From Treponema sp. (GTDB lineage: Bacteria > Spirochaetota > Spirochaetia > Treponematales > Treponemataceae), in the NCBI GenBank assembly GCA_004554075.1, contig SFOB01000003.1:1-64000 (forward strand): a DNA stretch of 64,000 bases, in the 5' to 3' direction. Of this stretch, positions 50,878 through 58,149 are shown one piece after another (the stretch's first letter is position 1; each line of letters starts with the position of its first letter). Position numbers and translations under genes: made by a program. Below the pieces are notes generated by a model that saw only the letters and a list, made by a program, of their open reading frames with translations, was not told the DNA's origin and made no database searches.

Positions 50878-51992
50878 TATCTGAGCGCCGCTTTCAATTT
50901 CGTAATTATTGATCCCGGTGTATTTCTGAAAGTATCGCTCATTACGCTGTAGTAGTCGAGCGTGAGGGTCAGCAGGGAATTTGGTGATGCAGTCAGCTTG
51001 ATTGTTGCGGCTGTCTGGCTCAGTGCGCTCACGATGGAAAGGCGGAGAGCTTTTTGAATGGCAGAAAGAGCTGCACCCTCGGTGAATGAAAAGCCTGCGA
51101 AAGCAAAGAGAACTTTGCCATTTGGAACAAAAATCGAAGTCAACAAAACAAAGAACCAGAGTGAGATATGCGGAAGAAGCAGGATTTTGCGTCCGCTGAA
51201 TTTCTGGGCAAGAAAGGAAAGCAGAAGAATGACGCAAAGGACCGCGGTGTTTTTTATGAAGAAGACGGAGGCCGCCGCGGCGAGGATTAATGTGAGACAG
51301 ATAATGTTGCGAGCTCGGGAAACAGGATGTGAGCTACCGGGGGCGTTACGGGGACGGCACAGGTTGCAATCCTCAGTATTTCTATTACTGCATCGAACCT
51401 GTGCCTGGAGTTTTGCTTCGCAAAACTCCGAATAAAAACTTCCCCCTCCTTCATTATAATCTCCCAGAATCTCCGCAATCCATGCCGTGATAAATCCGCT
51501 CATGAGATTAAAGAGCAGCATAGGGCCGAGAAGCGCCCATGTTCCCTGACCAAGATAAAGCGAGCTGAGGGCAATCTGCACAAGGGCACTGGCAGCCGCA
51601 CCGCATACAGAAATTCCGTAGAGGCTGAGCAACCTGCGACCGTCGCCTTCCCTGCCCGCACGACTCACCCGCCACAGCCCTAACATAATCATCGCGCTGG
51701 TAAAGCTCTGCGCTAATGACACCAGAAAGAAAGGAGAAAAAAGCGTGCCGGCCATAAGGTTAGACGTCACGGCTTTTACGACGCTGAGCAGTATAAAAGC
51801 CGGAAAAGACAGGTCCAGTGCCAGCCCCATAAGCAGGGCCGCATTTCCCAATCCCAGACGGAAAAATGGCACCACCCTCGGAAGCATGAGTTCAGCGTAA
51901 GAGAAAATTAAAGTGAGGGCGGCAAGTCGGGCAATCTGCTGGCGGGCAGCCAGTGCACTGCCGGTTGACGATGGATTATTCACTGACTGCAT
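50877..51992 (-). CDS. Gx transporter family protein (Hpre_diP_synt_I) joined to an EcfT-like membrane domain across a repeat
   Basis: I start at 51992 (MQSVNNPSSTG) because GAGGAGG lies 9 nt upstream, inside the end of the NusG-II gene. Residues 20-175 are the Gx-transporter domain (RLAALTLIFSYAELMLPRVVPFFRLGLGNAALLMGLALDL), a small ECF S-component-like membrane protein. Residues 215-370 are a second membrane domain (FFIKNTAVLCVILLLSFLAQKFSGR, FTEGAALSAIQKALRLSIVSALSQ) resembling an ECF T component. The join (about residues 180-215, Cys/Arg-rich) is encoded by a dispersed repeat at 51339-51450. Either the fusion is ancestral or the repeat created it. The substrate of Gx transporters is unknown. 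Confidence 0.75.
   Translation of the reverse strand: MQSVNNPSSTGSALAARQQIARLAALTLIFSYAELMLPRVVPFFRLGLGNAALLMGLALDLSFPAFILLSVVKAVTSNLMAGTLFSPFFLVSLAQSFTSAMIMLGLWRVSRAGREGDGRRLLSLYGISVCGAAASALVQIALSSLYLGQGTWALLGPMLLFNLMSGFITAWIAEILGDYNEGGGSFYSEFCEAKLQAQVRCSNRNTEDCNLCRPRNAPGSSHPVSRARNIICLTLILAAAASVFFIKNTAVLCVILLLSFLAQKFSGRKILLLPHISLWFFVLLTSIFVPNGKVLFAFAGFSFTEGAALSAIQKALRLSIVSALSQTAATIKLTASPNSLLTLTLDYYSVMSDTFRNTPGSIITKLKAALR
51339..51450 (+). repeat. GC-rich dispersed element, copy 3, inside a coding sequence
   Basis: It begins GGGGGCGTTACGGGG and ends AAACTTCCCCCTCC. Internal hairpins are GGCACAGGTT/AACCTGTGCC and GGAGTTTTG-CTTCG-CAAAACTCC. It lies on the opposite strand to the gene it sits in and keeps that frame open. 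Confidence 0.8.
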
Positions 51993-52383
51993 CAAGCTGC
52001 ACCTCCTCATTACTGCGACCACGCCCCTGCCCGGTCTTCACGCTGTTCTCTCCTTCCACAGTAATCATCACCTTGTTAGGCAGACAAACCAGCGGATTAT
52101 GCCAGCCCTGACTGATGCAAGTTTTATTGGGACATGGAGAATCTGTTATGCGCACACGACCATCTTTAATTTCAAAGGTTGTCGGACCAAGTTCGCCGGC
52201 TACAGAGTAAGTTCCATTCTGGCTGACAGAGTATTCATATTTGACGCCGGCTGCATTCACAAGCACCCGCGACCCCTTCTGCCCCAACCCACGCACGGTC
52301 AAAAAAATGCCTGCCGCTGCAATGAGAAAAATTATTAATATATCGATTGGTAAAAGGTGTGGACCTTTCCGTATTTTTTTCAT
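51976..52383 (-). CDS. NusG domain II-containing exported protein
   Basis: A 135-residue protein with one N-terminal membrane segment (IDILIIFLIAAAGIFLTVRG) and an extracytoplasmic NusG-II beta domain: VLVNAAGVKYEYSVSQNGTYSV, IKDGRVRITDSPCPNKTCISQGWHN with the conserved CPNKxC pair, and VCLPNKVMITVEG. The Cys pair suggests metal or disulfide chemistry. Such proteins are regularly encoded next to Gx transporters and ApbE, pointing to a shared envelope redox role (family knowledge plus inference). It overlaps the upstream gene by 4 bp and the downstream gene by 17 bp. Confidence 0.88.
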   Translation of the reverse strand: MKKIRKGPHLLPIDILIIFLIAAAGIFLTVRGLGQKGSRVLVNAAGVKYEYSVSQNGTYSVAGELGPTTFEIKDGRVRITDSPCPNKTCISQGWHNPLVCLPNKVMITVEGENSVKTGQGRGRSNEEVQLDAVSE

Positions 52384-53228
52384 TTTAAATACTCTTTTAT
52401 AACTCTATTTATTTCATCCGATTTTATTTGCGAACTGATGCTTTCCATTGTAATTATAATATTCTTTCCAGGGAAGTAGCCGTTTGCAGAATACAGGGAG
52501 AGTTTCTCTATGGCACGCTTTGCATACTCTTCGTCATCCATCTTTCCAAAATGTTCCCAGGCATATTCCTGCCGCGTCCTTACATTCAGACAATAAAAAT
52601 CCGGATGAAACTCGCAGAAATCTTCGCTACTTTCCTCGCGCTCAATGACCAGTGGAAACTCATAACGGTAAGGTACATTATTACTTTTCAACAAGTTTGC
52701 AATTATGACTTCCGATTTTGAGCGCACAAGTTCTCCATTATCTGTTGTAAGCTTTTGATTTTCTTCGTATTTTTTCGTTTTGCGATAGGGCTGTTTTTGC
52801 CAGCGTTCTGCATATTGGGCATCTGTGAGGGTTGCTGGTGTGACGAGAGTTTTCCGGGTGTCGTCCAGCGCCGCGAAGGCAGTATCGGTGGACTTTTTTT
52901 GCAGCGTGGTCTGGAAGCTTTGTATGAGCCGGAGTTCGTCTTTTGCTTTTTCGAGGGCGCGCTGGTCATAATCTTTCTGGACAAGACTACGGGCAAGCCC
53001 ATCTTCCTCGCGGGGCATATAAGTCCCCTGATAATCGCCGGGATCGGTTTTCCTGTAGAATTGAAGAACCTTGTTTCGGCGGTGAACGATGCGGACAGAG
53101 CCGGTCGGAGCGTTTTTTATAGCGTGCTCTTTGATTTTGATGAGATTAATTAAATCGTCTGTCCGCCTGCTAAGAAGTTCGGAGATTTGTTGAGAAAGTG
53201 GCGGAAGATCTTCGAGTTTTCTTGCCAT
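52380..53228 (-). CDS. Protein with a probable PD-(D/E)XK nuclease-like C-terminal domain
   Basis: I start at 53228 (MARKLEDLPP), preceded by GAGGAATCAAA; the longer frame extends into a GC-rich hairpin. The 282-residue product has a coiled-coil N-terminal half (residues 10-140, RTDDLINLIKIKEHAIKN, RALEKAKDELRLIQSFQTTL). The C-terminal half has the order VRSKSEVIIANLL, YRYEFPLVIERE, FHPDFYCLN and YAWEHFGKMDDEEYAKRAIEKL, which resembles restriction-endonuclease-like folds (E, then D, then E-x-H/K). Not a recognised named family. It heads the NusG-II/Gx operon with 4-bp overlap, an odd partner for envelope genes. Confidence 0.65.
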   Translation of the reverse strand: MARKLEDLPPLSQQISELLSRRTDDLINLIKIKEHAIKNAPTGSVRIVHRRNKVLQFYRKTDPGDYQGTYMPREEDGLARSLVQKDYDQRALEKAKDELRLIQSFQTTLQKKSTDTAFAALDDTRKTLVTPATLTDAQYAERWQKQPYRKTKKYEENQKLTTDNGELVRSKSEVIIANLLKSNNVPYRYEFPLVIEREESSEDFCEFHPDFYCLNVRTRQEYAWEHFGKMDDEEYAKRAIEKLSLYSANGYFPGKNIIITMESISSQIKSDEINRVIKEYLK

Positions 53229-53297
53229 TTTGATTCCTCGCACCTGGATTAGATGTGTTGCAGAAGTCCGCCCCGCAGGGGCGGGGGCCACGGTTTA

Positions 53298-53519
53298 TTT
53301 TCGCATGAAAATGCATATAATTCAAACGATTTTTGTTTTTCATATGCACGATAAGGCCGAATTCGGGCATTAGGAGGGCGATTTTGCTGGTTGGGAGGCA
53401 GAAATCGTGGTGATTCCGGGTGATAATTCTGGAAAACGGGCGGATTCGGCCTCTGAAAGGGGCATTCGTGCATATGATTTTGATTTAATTGTGTTTTTAT
53501 ATGCATTTCCGTGCGAAAA
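53298..53519. repeat. Large imperfect inverted repeat in a gene-free stretch
   Basis: The outer left arm is 53298-53320 (TTTTCGCATG, ATGCATATAA) and the right arm 53497-53519 (TTATATGCAT, GTGCGAAAA), matching 21 of 23. Inner arms CATATGCACGA (53341-53351) and TCGTGCATATG (53466-53476) match perfectly. The surrounding 53229-53574 holds no supported gene; small open frames there follow the repeat and GC bias. Confidence 0.6.
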
Positions 53520-53574
53520 CGGAGTTTTGAAGCGTTTTCGGGCAGGGAAAAGGACTGCGGCCCGCGCGGGGAAG

Positions 53575-53939
53575 TGGGGGGCGTTGTAAGGAGTTTACGG
53601 GATTACAGCCATCTGCGAGTTTGCGCCCCCGCGGGGAGGTTGAGTTTTCGGGAAATTGAGGGATTACTACTCCATAAGGGTTGACGACCCTCGCGGGGAG
53701 ACGGGGCGTTGCGGGGTGACGCGACGGGGGAATCTGGGGATGTCGGGGGACTTTGTGAGAACGGAGATTTACCCTGCAGAGGGGGTAGCGGACAAGACCG
53801 GAGGGGCTGGTGGCTTGGAACTGATGCGAGAACTCTGAGTTCCCTGGGGCTATCCGAGGTTTTGCCGCAAGGCCGATTTCATGGCGGTACAAGCCGCCAG
53901 CCCCGAGGACTTGGGAGCGAGGGGGATACTTCCCCCACC
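53575..53939 (+). repeat. GC-rich dispersed element, copy 4 (long form)
   Basis: It begins GGGGGGCGTTGTA and ends GAGGGGGATACTTCCCCCAC. It contains GGGGTAGCGGACAAG, like the GGGTAGCGG of copy 2, and an inner GGGGCGTTGCGGGG at about 53703, so it may be two overlapping copies. GC-rich open frames within it are not taken as genes. Confidence 0.65.
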
Positions 53940-54044
53940 TTTATGCAGAAGCCCCTTAATTGAACATATCGCCGAAATTTTCTATAATAGAGCATTAAAA
54001 TTACGGGGTCATTGTGCCCGAAACGGAAAAATCAGAGGAAAAAA

Positions 54045-56351
54045 ATGCCTAAAATCGAATGTAACGAAAAACTGTTTTTTGATGCTATCGGAAAAAAATA
54101 CACTTATGATGCTCTGGAAGATGTACTTCCTTGCGCTAAGGCTGAGCTTGATGAAAAGCCGGATATGAGCCTGCCTGAAAACGAACGCGTTGTAAAAATT
54201 GAATTGAATGATACTAACCGCCCTGACCTCTGGTCTACAAATGGTGTTGCCCGTCAGATCAAGCTGCACGAGGGCGGAAAAACTGTTGACTATATGAAGC
54301 TGATGTCTAACCACGGCAACAACGACTACGGTGACCGCATTGTTGAGGTTGACCCTGAGCTTAAAGATATCCGCCCTTACATGGTTGCTTTTATGATTAC
54401 CGGTAAGGCAATTGATGACCCTATGCTTAAGGACATCATCCAGACTCAGGAAAAGCTAGCATGGAACTTTGGACGCAAGCGTAAGTCTATTTCTATGGGC
54501 GTTTACCGAGTTGACCAGATTAAGTTCCCTGTAAAGTATCACGCTGTTGATCCTGACAAGACAAGCTTCGTTCCACTCCAGTGCGACGCTCCAATGACTT
54601 GCCGCCAGATTCTTACTGACCATCCAAAGGGAAAAGATTTCGGCTGGATTTTGGCTGATATGAAAAAGTTCCCACTTTTGAGCGATGCTAAGGACGAAGT
54701 TCTTTCTATGGCTCCAATTATCAACTCGGCTACTCTCGGTGCTGTTCAGGTTGGTGACAAGGACCTTATGGTTGAGCTCACTGGTGATAATATTGAAAAC
54801 CTGATTTTGAGCGCTAACATTGTTGCCTGCGACTTTGCTGATCAGGGTTATGAAATTAAACCTATTCTTGTAAAGCATCCTTATGATACTGGCCTTGGAA
54901 AGGACATTATGGTTCCTTACTACTTCCAGCCTACAACAAAGACAACTCTTGCCGCTGTAAACAAGCTGCTCGGTTCTGATTTTGATATGAACAAGGTTGT
55001 TGATGCTCTTACACGCATGGGAAGCACAGTTGAAGTTAAGGGTGAGGAAATCACTTTGAGCCCGGCTCCTTACCGCAACGACTTTCTCCACGAAGTTGAT
55101 ATTATCGAAGACGTTATGATTGGCTGCAATGTTGCTGCATTCGAGCCACGCACTCCACAGGACTTCACTGTTGGCCGCCTTCTTCCACTTACAGAGTTCA
55201 GCCGCAAGGCAAAGACTTTGATGGTTGGTCTTGGCTATCAGGAAATGATTTTCAACTATGTAGGTTCTAAAAAGGACTACATCGACAATATGCTGATTGA
55301 CGGTTCTAAGGTTATTGAAATTGCAAACCCAATGAGCGAAAACTATCAGTTTATCCGCCCAGAAATTTTGTCTAGCCTTTGCCGTGCCGAAGCAGGTTCC
55401 GCAAACGCTATGTACCCTCACAAGATTTTTGAAATTGGTAAGGTTGCATATCTTAAGGAAGATGAAAACACTGGAACAATTACTCGCCAGCATCTTGGCT
55501 TCTTAACTGCAAGTGCTAACGCTAACTTCAATACTTTGGCCAGCGAAGTTTCTTCACTTGTTTACTTCCTCGACCACGAATACAAAGTTGTAGAAAGCGA
55601 AGACCCACGCTTCATTCCTGGACGCCAGGCTCAGCTGATTGTTGATGGACAGCCAGCAGGTGTATTTGGTGAAGTTCATCCACAGGTTCTCGAAAACTGG
55701 GGAATTACAGTTCCTTGTGTTGCCGGAGAACTCGACCTCGAAACTTTGATGGCTACAGCTGATACTAAAACTGAAGCTGAAAAGGCTAAGGATAAGAAAG
55801 CAAGCGAGCCAGCAGCTGCAAACAACAACCAGAAATCAGAAGCTGAAACAAACCCTGTAAAATACTTCAACGAGCACATTGAGCTCCGCGTTGCAAAAAT
55901 CACAAAGGTAGAAACAAACCCACAGGGCGACAAGCTCTATATCGAAACTTTAGATGACGGAACAGGCACAGAACGCATTATTCAGAGCGGACTTCGCCCA
56001 TACCTCACAGAAGACGAACTTCTCGGCCAGCACGTAATCATCGCCGCTAATCTCGCTCCAAGAAAGATGAAGGGCGTAGAAAGCCGCGGTATGCTCCTTG
56101 CCTGCGACTACACAGAAGACGGAAAAGAAAAGGTTGAACTCCTCACTGCTCCATGGGCAAATCCTGGAACAATCATCCAGATTGAAGGTGCCGAATACAC
56201 CGGCGAAAAGCCAGCCAAAATCGACATCGACCACTTCTGCAAAATCGAATACCGCGTAAGTGGAAAATGCTTCACAATCGCAGAAAAGAAGGCTACAGCA
56301 GCCGGCAAGCCAGTTACAACAAACAAAGCTGACAACTGCGAAGTTTGCTAA
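54045..56351 (+). CDS. pheT: Phenylalanine-tRNA ligase beta subunit, archaeal/spirochete type, with C-terminal tRNA-binding (EMAPII-like) domain
   Basis: I start at 54045 (MPKIECNEKLFF), behind AGAGG; 768 residues. The first roughly 560 follow the archaeal-type PheT: KIELNDTNRPDLWSTNGVARQIKLHEGG, B3/B4 (MVAFMITGKAID), B5 (NKLLGSDFDMNKVVDALTRMG, APYRNDFLHEVDIIEDVMIG), and a catalytic-like fold (LTEFSRKAKTLMVGLGYQEMIFNYV, PEILSSLCRAE). After an Ala/Lys/Glu-rich linker (about 575-610) comes an OB-fold tRNA-binding domain (ELRVAKITKVETNPQGDKLYIETLD, GQHVIIAANLAPRKMKGVESRGMLLA) usually found on MetRS, TyrRS or Arc1p/EMAPII. That fusion adds about 190 residues. A diverged copy of its last 18 codons is at 57109. 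pheS is not adjacent. Confidence 0.93.
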   Translation: MPKIECNEKLFFDAIGKKYTYDALEDVLPCAKAELDEKPDMSLPENERVVKIELNDTNRPDLWSTNGVARQIKLHEGGKTVDYMKLMSNHGNNDYGDRIVEVDPELKDIRPYMVAFMITGKAIDDPMLKDIIQTQEKLAWNFGRKRKSISMGVYRVDQIKFPVKYHAVDPDKTSFVPLQCDAPMTCRQILTDHPKGKDFGWILADMKKFPLLSDAKDEVLSMAPIINSATLGAVQVGDKDLMVELTGDNIENLILSANIVACDFADQGYEIKPILVKHPYDTGLGKDIMVPYYFQPTTKTTLAAVNKLLGSDFDMNKVVDALTRMGSTVEVKGEEITLSPAPYRNDFLHEVDIIEDVMIGCNVAAFEPRTPQDFTVGRLLPLTEFSRKAKTLMVGLGYQEMIFNYVGSKKDYIDNMLIDGSKVIEIANPMSENYQFIRPEILSSLCRAEAGSANAMYPHKIFEIGKVAYLKEDENTGTITRQHLGFLTASANANFNTLASEVSSLVYFLDHEYKVVESEDPRFIPGRQAQLIVDGQPAGVFGEVHPQVLENWGITVPCVAGELDLETLMATADTKTEAEKAKDKKASEPAAANNNQKSEAETNPVKYFNEHIELRVAKITKVETNPQGDKLYIETLDDGTGTERIIQSGLRPYLTEDELLGQHVIIAANLAPRKMKGVESRGMLLACDYTEDGKEKVELLTAPWANPGTIIQIEGAEYTGEKPAKIDIDHFCKIEYRVSGKCFTIAEKKATAAGKPVTTNKADNCEVC

Positions 56352-56357
56352 AATTAC

Positions 56358-56382
56358 GGTGGTTAAGCCTGTCGAAACCACC
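56358..56382 (+). repeat. GGTGGTTRAG/TCGAAACCACC hairpin repeat, copy 2
   Basis: GGTGGTTAAG and TCGAAACCACC enclose only CCTG. It begins 7 nt after the pheT stop codon. Confidence 0.7.
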
Positions 56383-56394
56383 AGTTAAACATAA

Positions 56395-56432
56395 AACCGT
56401 CCGAGAGCTCAAAAACTCGGACGGTTTTTTTA
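56395..56432 (+). terminator. pheT terminator
   Basis: AACCGTCCGAG pairs with CTCGGACGGTT around AGCTCAAAAA, followed by T-rich sequence. Confidence 0.9.
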
Positions 56433-56444
56433 TATAACTCTCTC

Positions 56445-56483
56445 TTGTTATATATCAAAATTATGATATAATTACGATATAAT
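56445..56483 (+). promoter_or_regulatory. Toxin-antitoxin promoter and operator
   Basis: TTGTTA (56445-56450), 16-nt spacer, TATAAT (56467-56472), and a second TATAAT at 56478-56483. The dyad ATATC-AAAATTAT-GATAT overlaps the spacer and -10, as expected for autoregulation by the antitoxin complex. Confidence 0.6.
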
Positions 56484-56500
56484 ATTAACGAGGTACGATT

Positions 56501-56764
56501 ATGCCAGCAATTAGAGCAAGTGCAGATTTACGAAATAAATATTCAGAAATCTCTTCTTATTGTCATACTACGAATGAGCCCGTTTTTATAACAAAAAACG
56601 GCCAGGGTGATTTAGCAGTCATGAGTATTGATCAATATGATCAAATGCTTGAAAAAATCAATTTATATACAAAACTAGCCGAAGGCCTCAAAGATATTCA
56701 GGAAGGCCGAGTTCAGGTATTTTCTGATTCCATGAAAGATATCAGAAAGGAATTAGGAATTTAA
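56501..56764 (+). CDS. Type II antitoxin, Phd/YefM family
   Basis: An 87-residue protein with the Phd/YefM N-terminal fold (IRASADLRNKYSEISSYCHTTNEPVFITKNGQGDLAVMSIDQYDQML) that binds the promoter DNA, and a C-terminal acidic/helical tail (KDIQEGRVQVFSDSMKDIRKEL) that should wrap the toxin. ACGAGG is placed 8 nt before the ATG. The stop overlaps the toxin start by 1 bp (TAATG). It lies in an AT-rich stretch between two copies of the pheT 3' end. Confidence 0.93.
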   Translation: MPAIRASADLRNKYSEISSYCHTTNEPVFITKNGQGDLAVMSIDQYDQMLEKINLYTKLAEGLKDIQEGRVQVFSDSMKDIRKELGI

Positions 56765-57078
56765 TGATTAAATTAATAATCACCGAAAGCGCCAAGAAAG
56801 ATATTCGAGATGCACTTTCATATATATCAAACGTTCTGTTCAACAAGAAGGCAGCCACTGAACTGGCTGACATGATAGAAGAAGAAATATCTATGCTCGC
56901 ACAATTTCCACTAAGCGGTACACCTGTTCCAGATCAATTTCTAGCAGATTACGGCTTCAGATTTCTTCTTATAAAAAATTACAAAGTCTATTACATTGCA
57001 GACAAGAAGACTGTAACAATAATCCGCTTCTTACATTCCAGTCGCAATTATGAAAACATTTTGAAAGAAAATTTATAA
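56764..57078 (+). CDS. Type II toxin, RelE/ParE family
   Basis: A 104-residue protein with the RelE/ParE fold: IITESAKKDIRDALSYISN at the start, KAATELADMIEEEISML, LSGTPVPDQFLADYGFRFLLIKNYKVYYIADKKTVTIIRFLHSSRNYENIL. The ending R-F-x-H-S-R-x-x is closer to ParE/RelE2 members that form a stable complex with Phd/YefM antitoxins. Whether it cuts mRNA or poisons gyrase cannot be told from the sequence. Overlapping start and stop show it is co-expressed with the antitoxin. Confidence 0.92.
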   Translation: MIKLIITESAKKDIRDALSYISNVLFNKKAATELADMIEEEISMLAQFPLSGTPVPDQFLADYGFRFLLIKNYKVYYIADKKTVTIIRFLHSSRNYENILKENL

Positions 57079-57108
57079 ATTTCTTCATCGACAGCCAGAA
57101 CCCCCTCG

Positions 57109-57164
57109 CAGCAGGTAAGCCGTTTACAACAAACAAAGCCGATAACTGCGAAGTTTGCTAAAAA
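57109..57164 (+). pseudogene. Diverged duplicate of the last codons of pheT
   Basis: 57109-57163 matches 56299-56353 at 49 of 55 positions. Read in the pheT frame it encodes AGKPFTTNKADNCEVC and a stop; pheT ends AGKPVTTNKADNCEVC. Five of the six differences are silent. It is followed, like pheT, by a GGTGGTTGAG repeat and a terminator. It is therefore a real fragment of another pheT allele, not chance similarity. Confidence 0.85.
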
Positions 57165-57176
57165 CACAGAACATAT

Positions 57177-57214
57177 GGTGGTTGAGTGCCGCGAAGCGGT
57201 GTATCGAAACCACC
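57177..57214 (+). repeat. GGTGGTTGAG/TCGAAACCACC hairpin repeat, copy 3
   Basis: GGTGGTTGAG and TATCGAAACCACC enclose GCCGCGAAGCGG. It follows the duplicated pheT end. Confidence 0.75.
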
Positions 57215-57226
57215 AGTTATACCAAA

Positions 57227-57258
57227 AGACCGCCAAAGAAATCTGGCGGTCTTTTTTA
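57227..57258. terminator. Terminator after the duplicated pheT end
   Basis: AAGACCGCCA pairs with TGGCGGTCTT around AAGAAATC, followed by a T-run on the plus strand. The A-rich left side gives TTTTGG on the minus strand, so it may also end the XRE gene. Confidence 0.85.
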
Positions 57259-57279
57259 TTTCTATTTTATTATCCAGTT

Positions 57280-57606
57280 TTATATTTTTGATAGAATTTT
57301 ATCAAATTCTTTTTTTAAATCTTCTCTAAGATTCTTCTTTGATTTAGATGCATCACGAAGAAAAAGATCTGCAGGATTAATCTTTAGAGCTTCAGAAATT
57401 TTTATAATCATATCAAATGAAGGTTTAGCTTTTCCTGACTCAATCCCACCTATAGTACCAGTCCCACAATCACAGATTATTGATAATTGTGTCTGGGATA
57501 TTCCCAAAGCTTCACGATAATACTTCATATTCATTCTAAAGACATCTAAATAATTATCCATAAACTCAATGTAATCGAGAAAACCACAATAGAAATAGTT
57601 TGACAT
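57280..57606 (-). CDS. XRE-family (Cro/CI) helix-turn-helix regulator
   Basis: A 108-residue protein. The helix-turn-helix is at about 30-85: NMKYYREALGISQTQLSIICDCGTGTIGGIESGKAKPSFDMIIKISEALKINPADLFL. A basic helical tail follows. The true start may be 57606 (MSNYFYCG) or a later Met (MDNYLDVF, 57561). Upstream is a dyad, TATACTCGA/TCGAGGTTATA (57623-57647), between this gene and the divergent small ORFs, which is probably its operator. It could control the small genes to the right. Confidence 0.85.
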   Translation of the reverse strand: MSNYFYCGFLDYIEFMDNYLDVFRMNMKYYREALGISQTQLSIICDCGTGTIGGIESGKAKPSFDMIIKISEALKINPADLFLRDASKSKKNLREDLKKEFDKILSKI

Positions 57607-57622
57607 CGAGAATGATGAGACT

Positions 57623-57672
57623 TATACTCGAATATATCGAGGTTATAATATGAATTACCTATTATACTCGAG
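57623..57672. promoter_or_regulatory. Probable XRE operator in a divergent promoter region
   Basis: TATACTCGA-ATATA-TCGAGGTTATA (57623-57647) is a near-perfect dyad, and a further half-site TATACTCGAG lies at 57663-57672. The pair is positioned to repress both the XRE gene and the 52-residue ORF at 57700. Confidence 0.55.
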
Positions 57673-57699
57673 TTTTATCAAACCTTTTGGAGAAATCAT

Positions 57700-57858
57700 A
57701 TGAATATTTGGTATTGTCCAAAATGTAAAAATTATGTACGCAGCAACAATGAACCTGATAAATGGCGTATTGTTCCTGATGGAGATGGAAAACGTGGCTG
57801 TCCAGGAGATGACTGGGAACCTCATGAATGGCAGTTTGATCATACAGATGAAAGATAA
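57700..57858 (+). CDS. Small Cys-containing protein (52 residues)
   Basis: A short frame starting at 57700 with TGGAG 7-8 nt upstream. It begins MNIWYCPKCKNYV, a C-x2-C knuckle, and later has RGCPGDDWEPHEWQFDH, which supplies another Cys and several His, so a small zinc-binding fold is possible. Not recognised. The placement behind the XRE operator and the clear ribosome binding site support it as real. Confidence 0.6.
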   Translation: MNIWYCPKCKNYVRSNNEPDKWRIVPDGDGKRGCPGDDWEPHEWQFDHTDER

Positions 57859-57906
57859 ATGTTTGGGAATTTTATTGTTATCTTGTACTAAGAAAGGAGG
57901 ATTTTT

Positions 57907-58107
57907 ATGACAAAAGAAGAATATGCTGAAAACATACATCAAAAAGTTATAGCACAAGGATATACTGGTATAACTTATCACGAATTGTATTCATTAACAG
58001 ATAATTCTGCATATGAATTGTTTGATGCAAAAAACGATTTTGACTTAGAAAAGAAGTTCGGAGATTATTACAACTCTCTTTTTTCTGATATTTCTATTAA
58101 ACCATAA
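57907..58107 (+). CDS. Small acidic protein of unknown function (66 residues)
   Basis: A near-ideal AAAGGAGG precedes the ATG. The product (MTKEEYAENIHQKVIAQGYTG...DISIKP) is acidic, without signal or membrane segment and without recognised motif. It lies between the 52-residue ORF and the lipoprotein gene on the same strand and may share their transcript. Confidence 0.6.
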   Translation: MTKEEYAENIHQKVIAQGYTGITYHELYSLTDNSAYELFDAKNDFDLEKKFGDYYNSLFSDISIKP

Positions 58108-58149
58108 TCATTAACAAATAATAAATAAAAAAATTTTCAGGAGGAAAAA

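Noticed and set aside
52380..53228. Restriction-modification system
   Set aside because: A nuclease-like fold is present, but no methyltransferase or specificity gene is adjacent.
53249..53963. Several small open frames in the GC-rich stretch before pheT
   Set aside because: They follow the dispersed element and its GC bias, overlap each other on both strands and lack supported starts.
54456..55493. Long minus-strand open frame opposite pheT (345 codons)
   Set aside because: Antisense shadow of pheT codon usage; no ribosome binding site and no recognisable domain.
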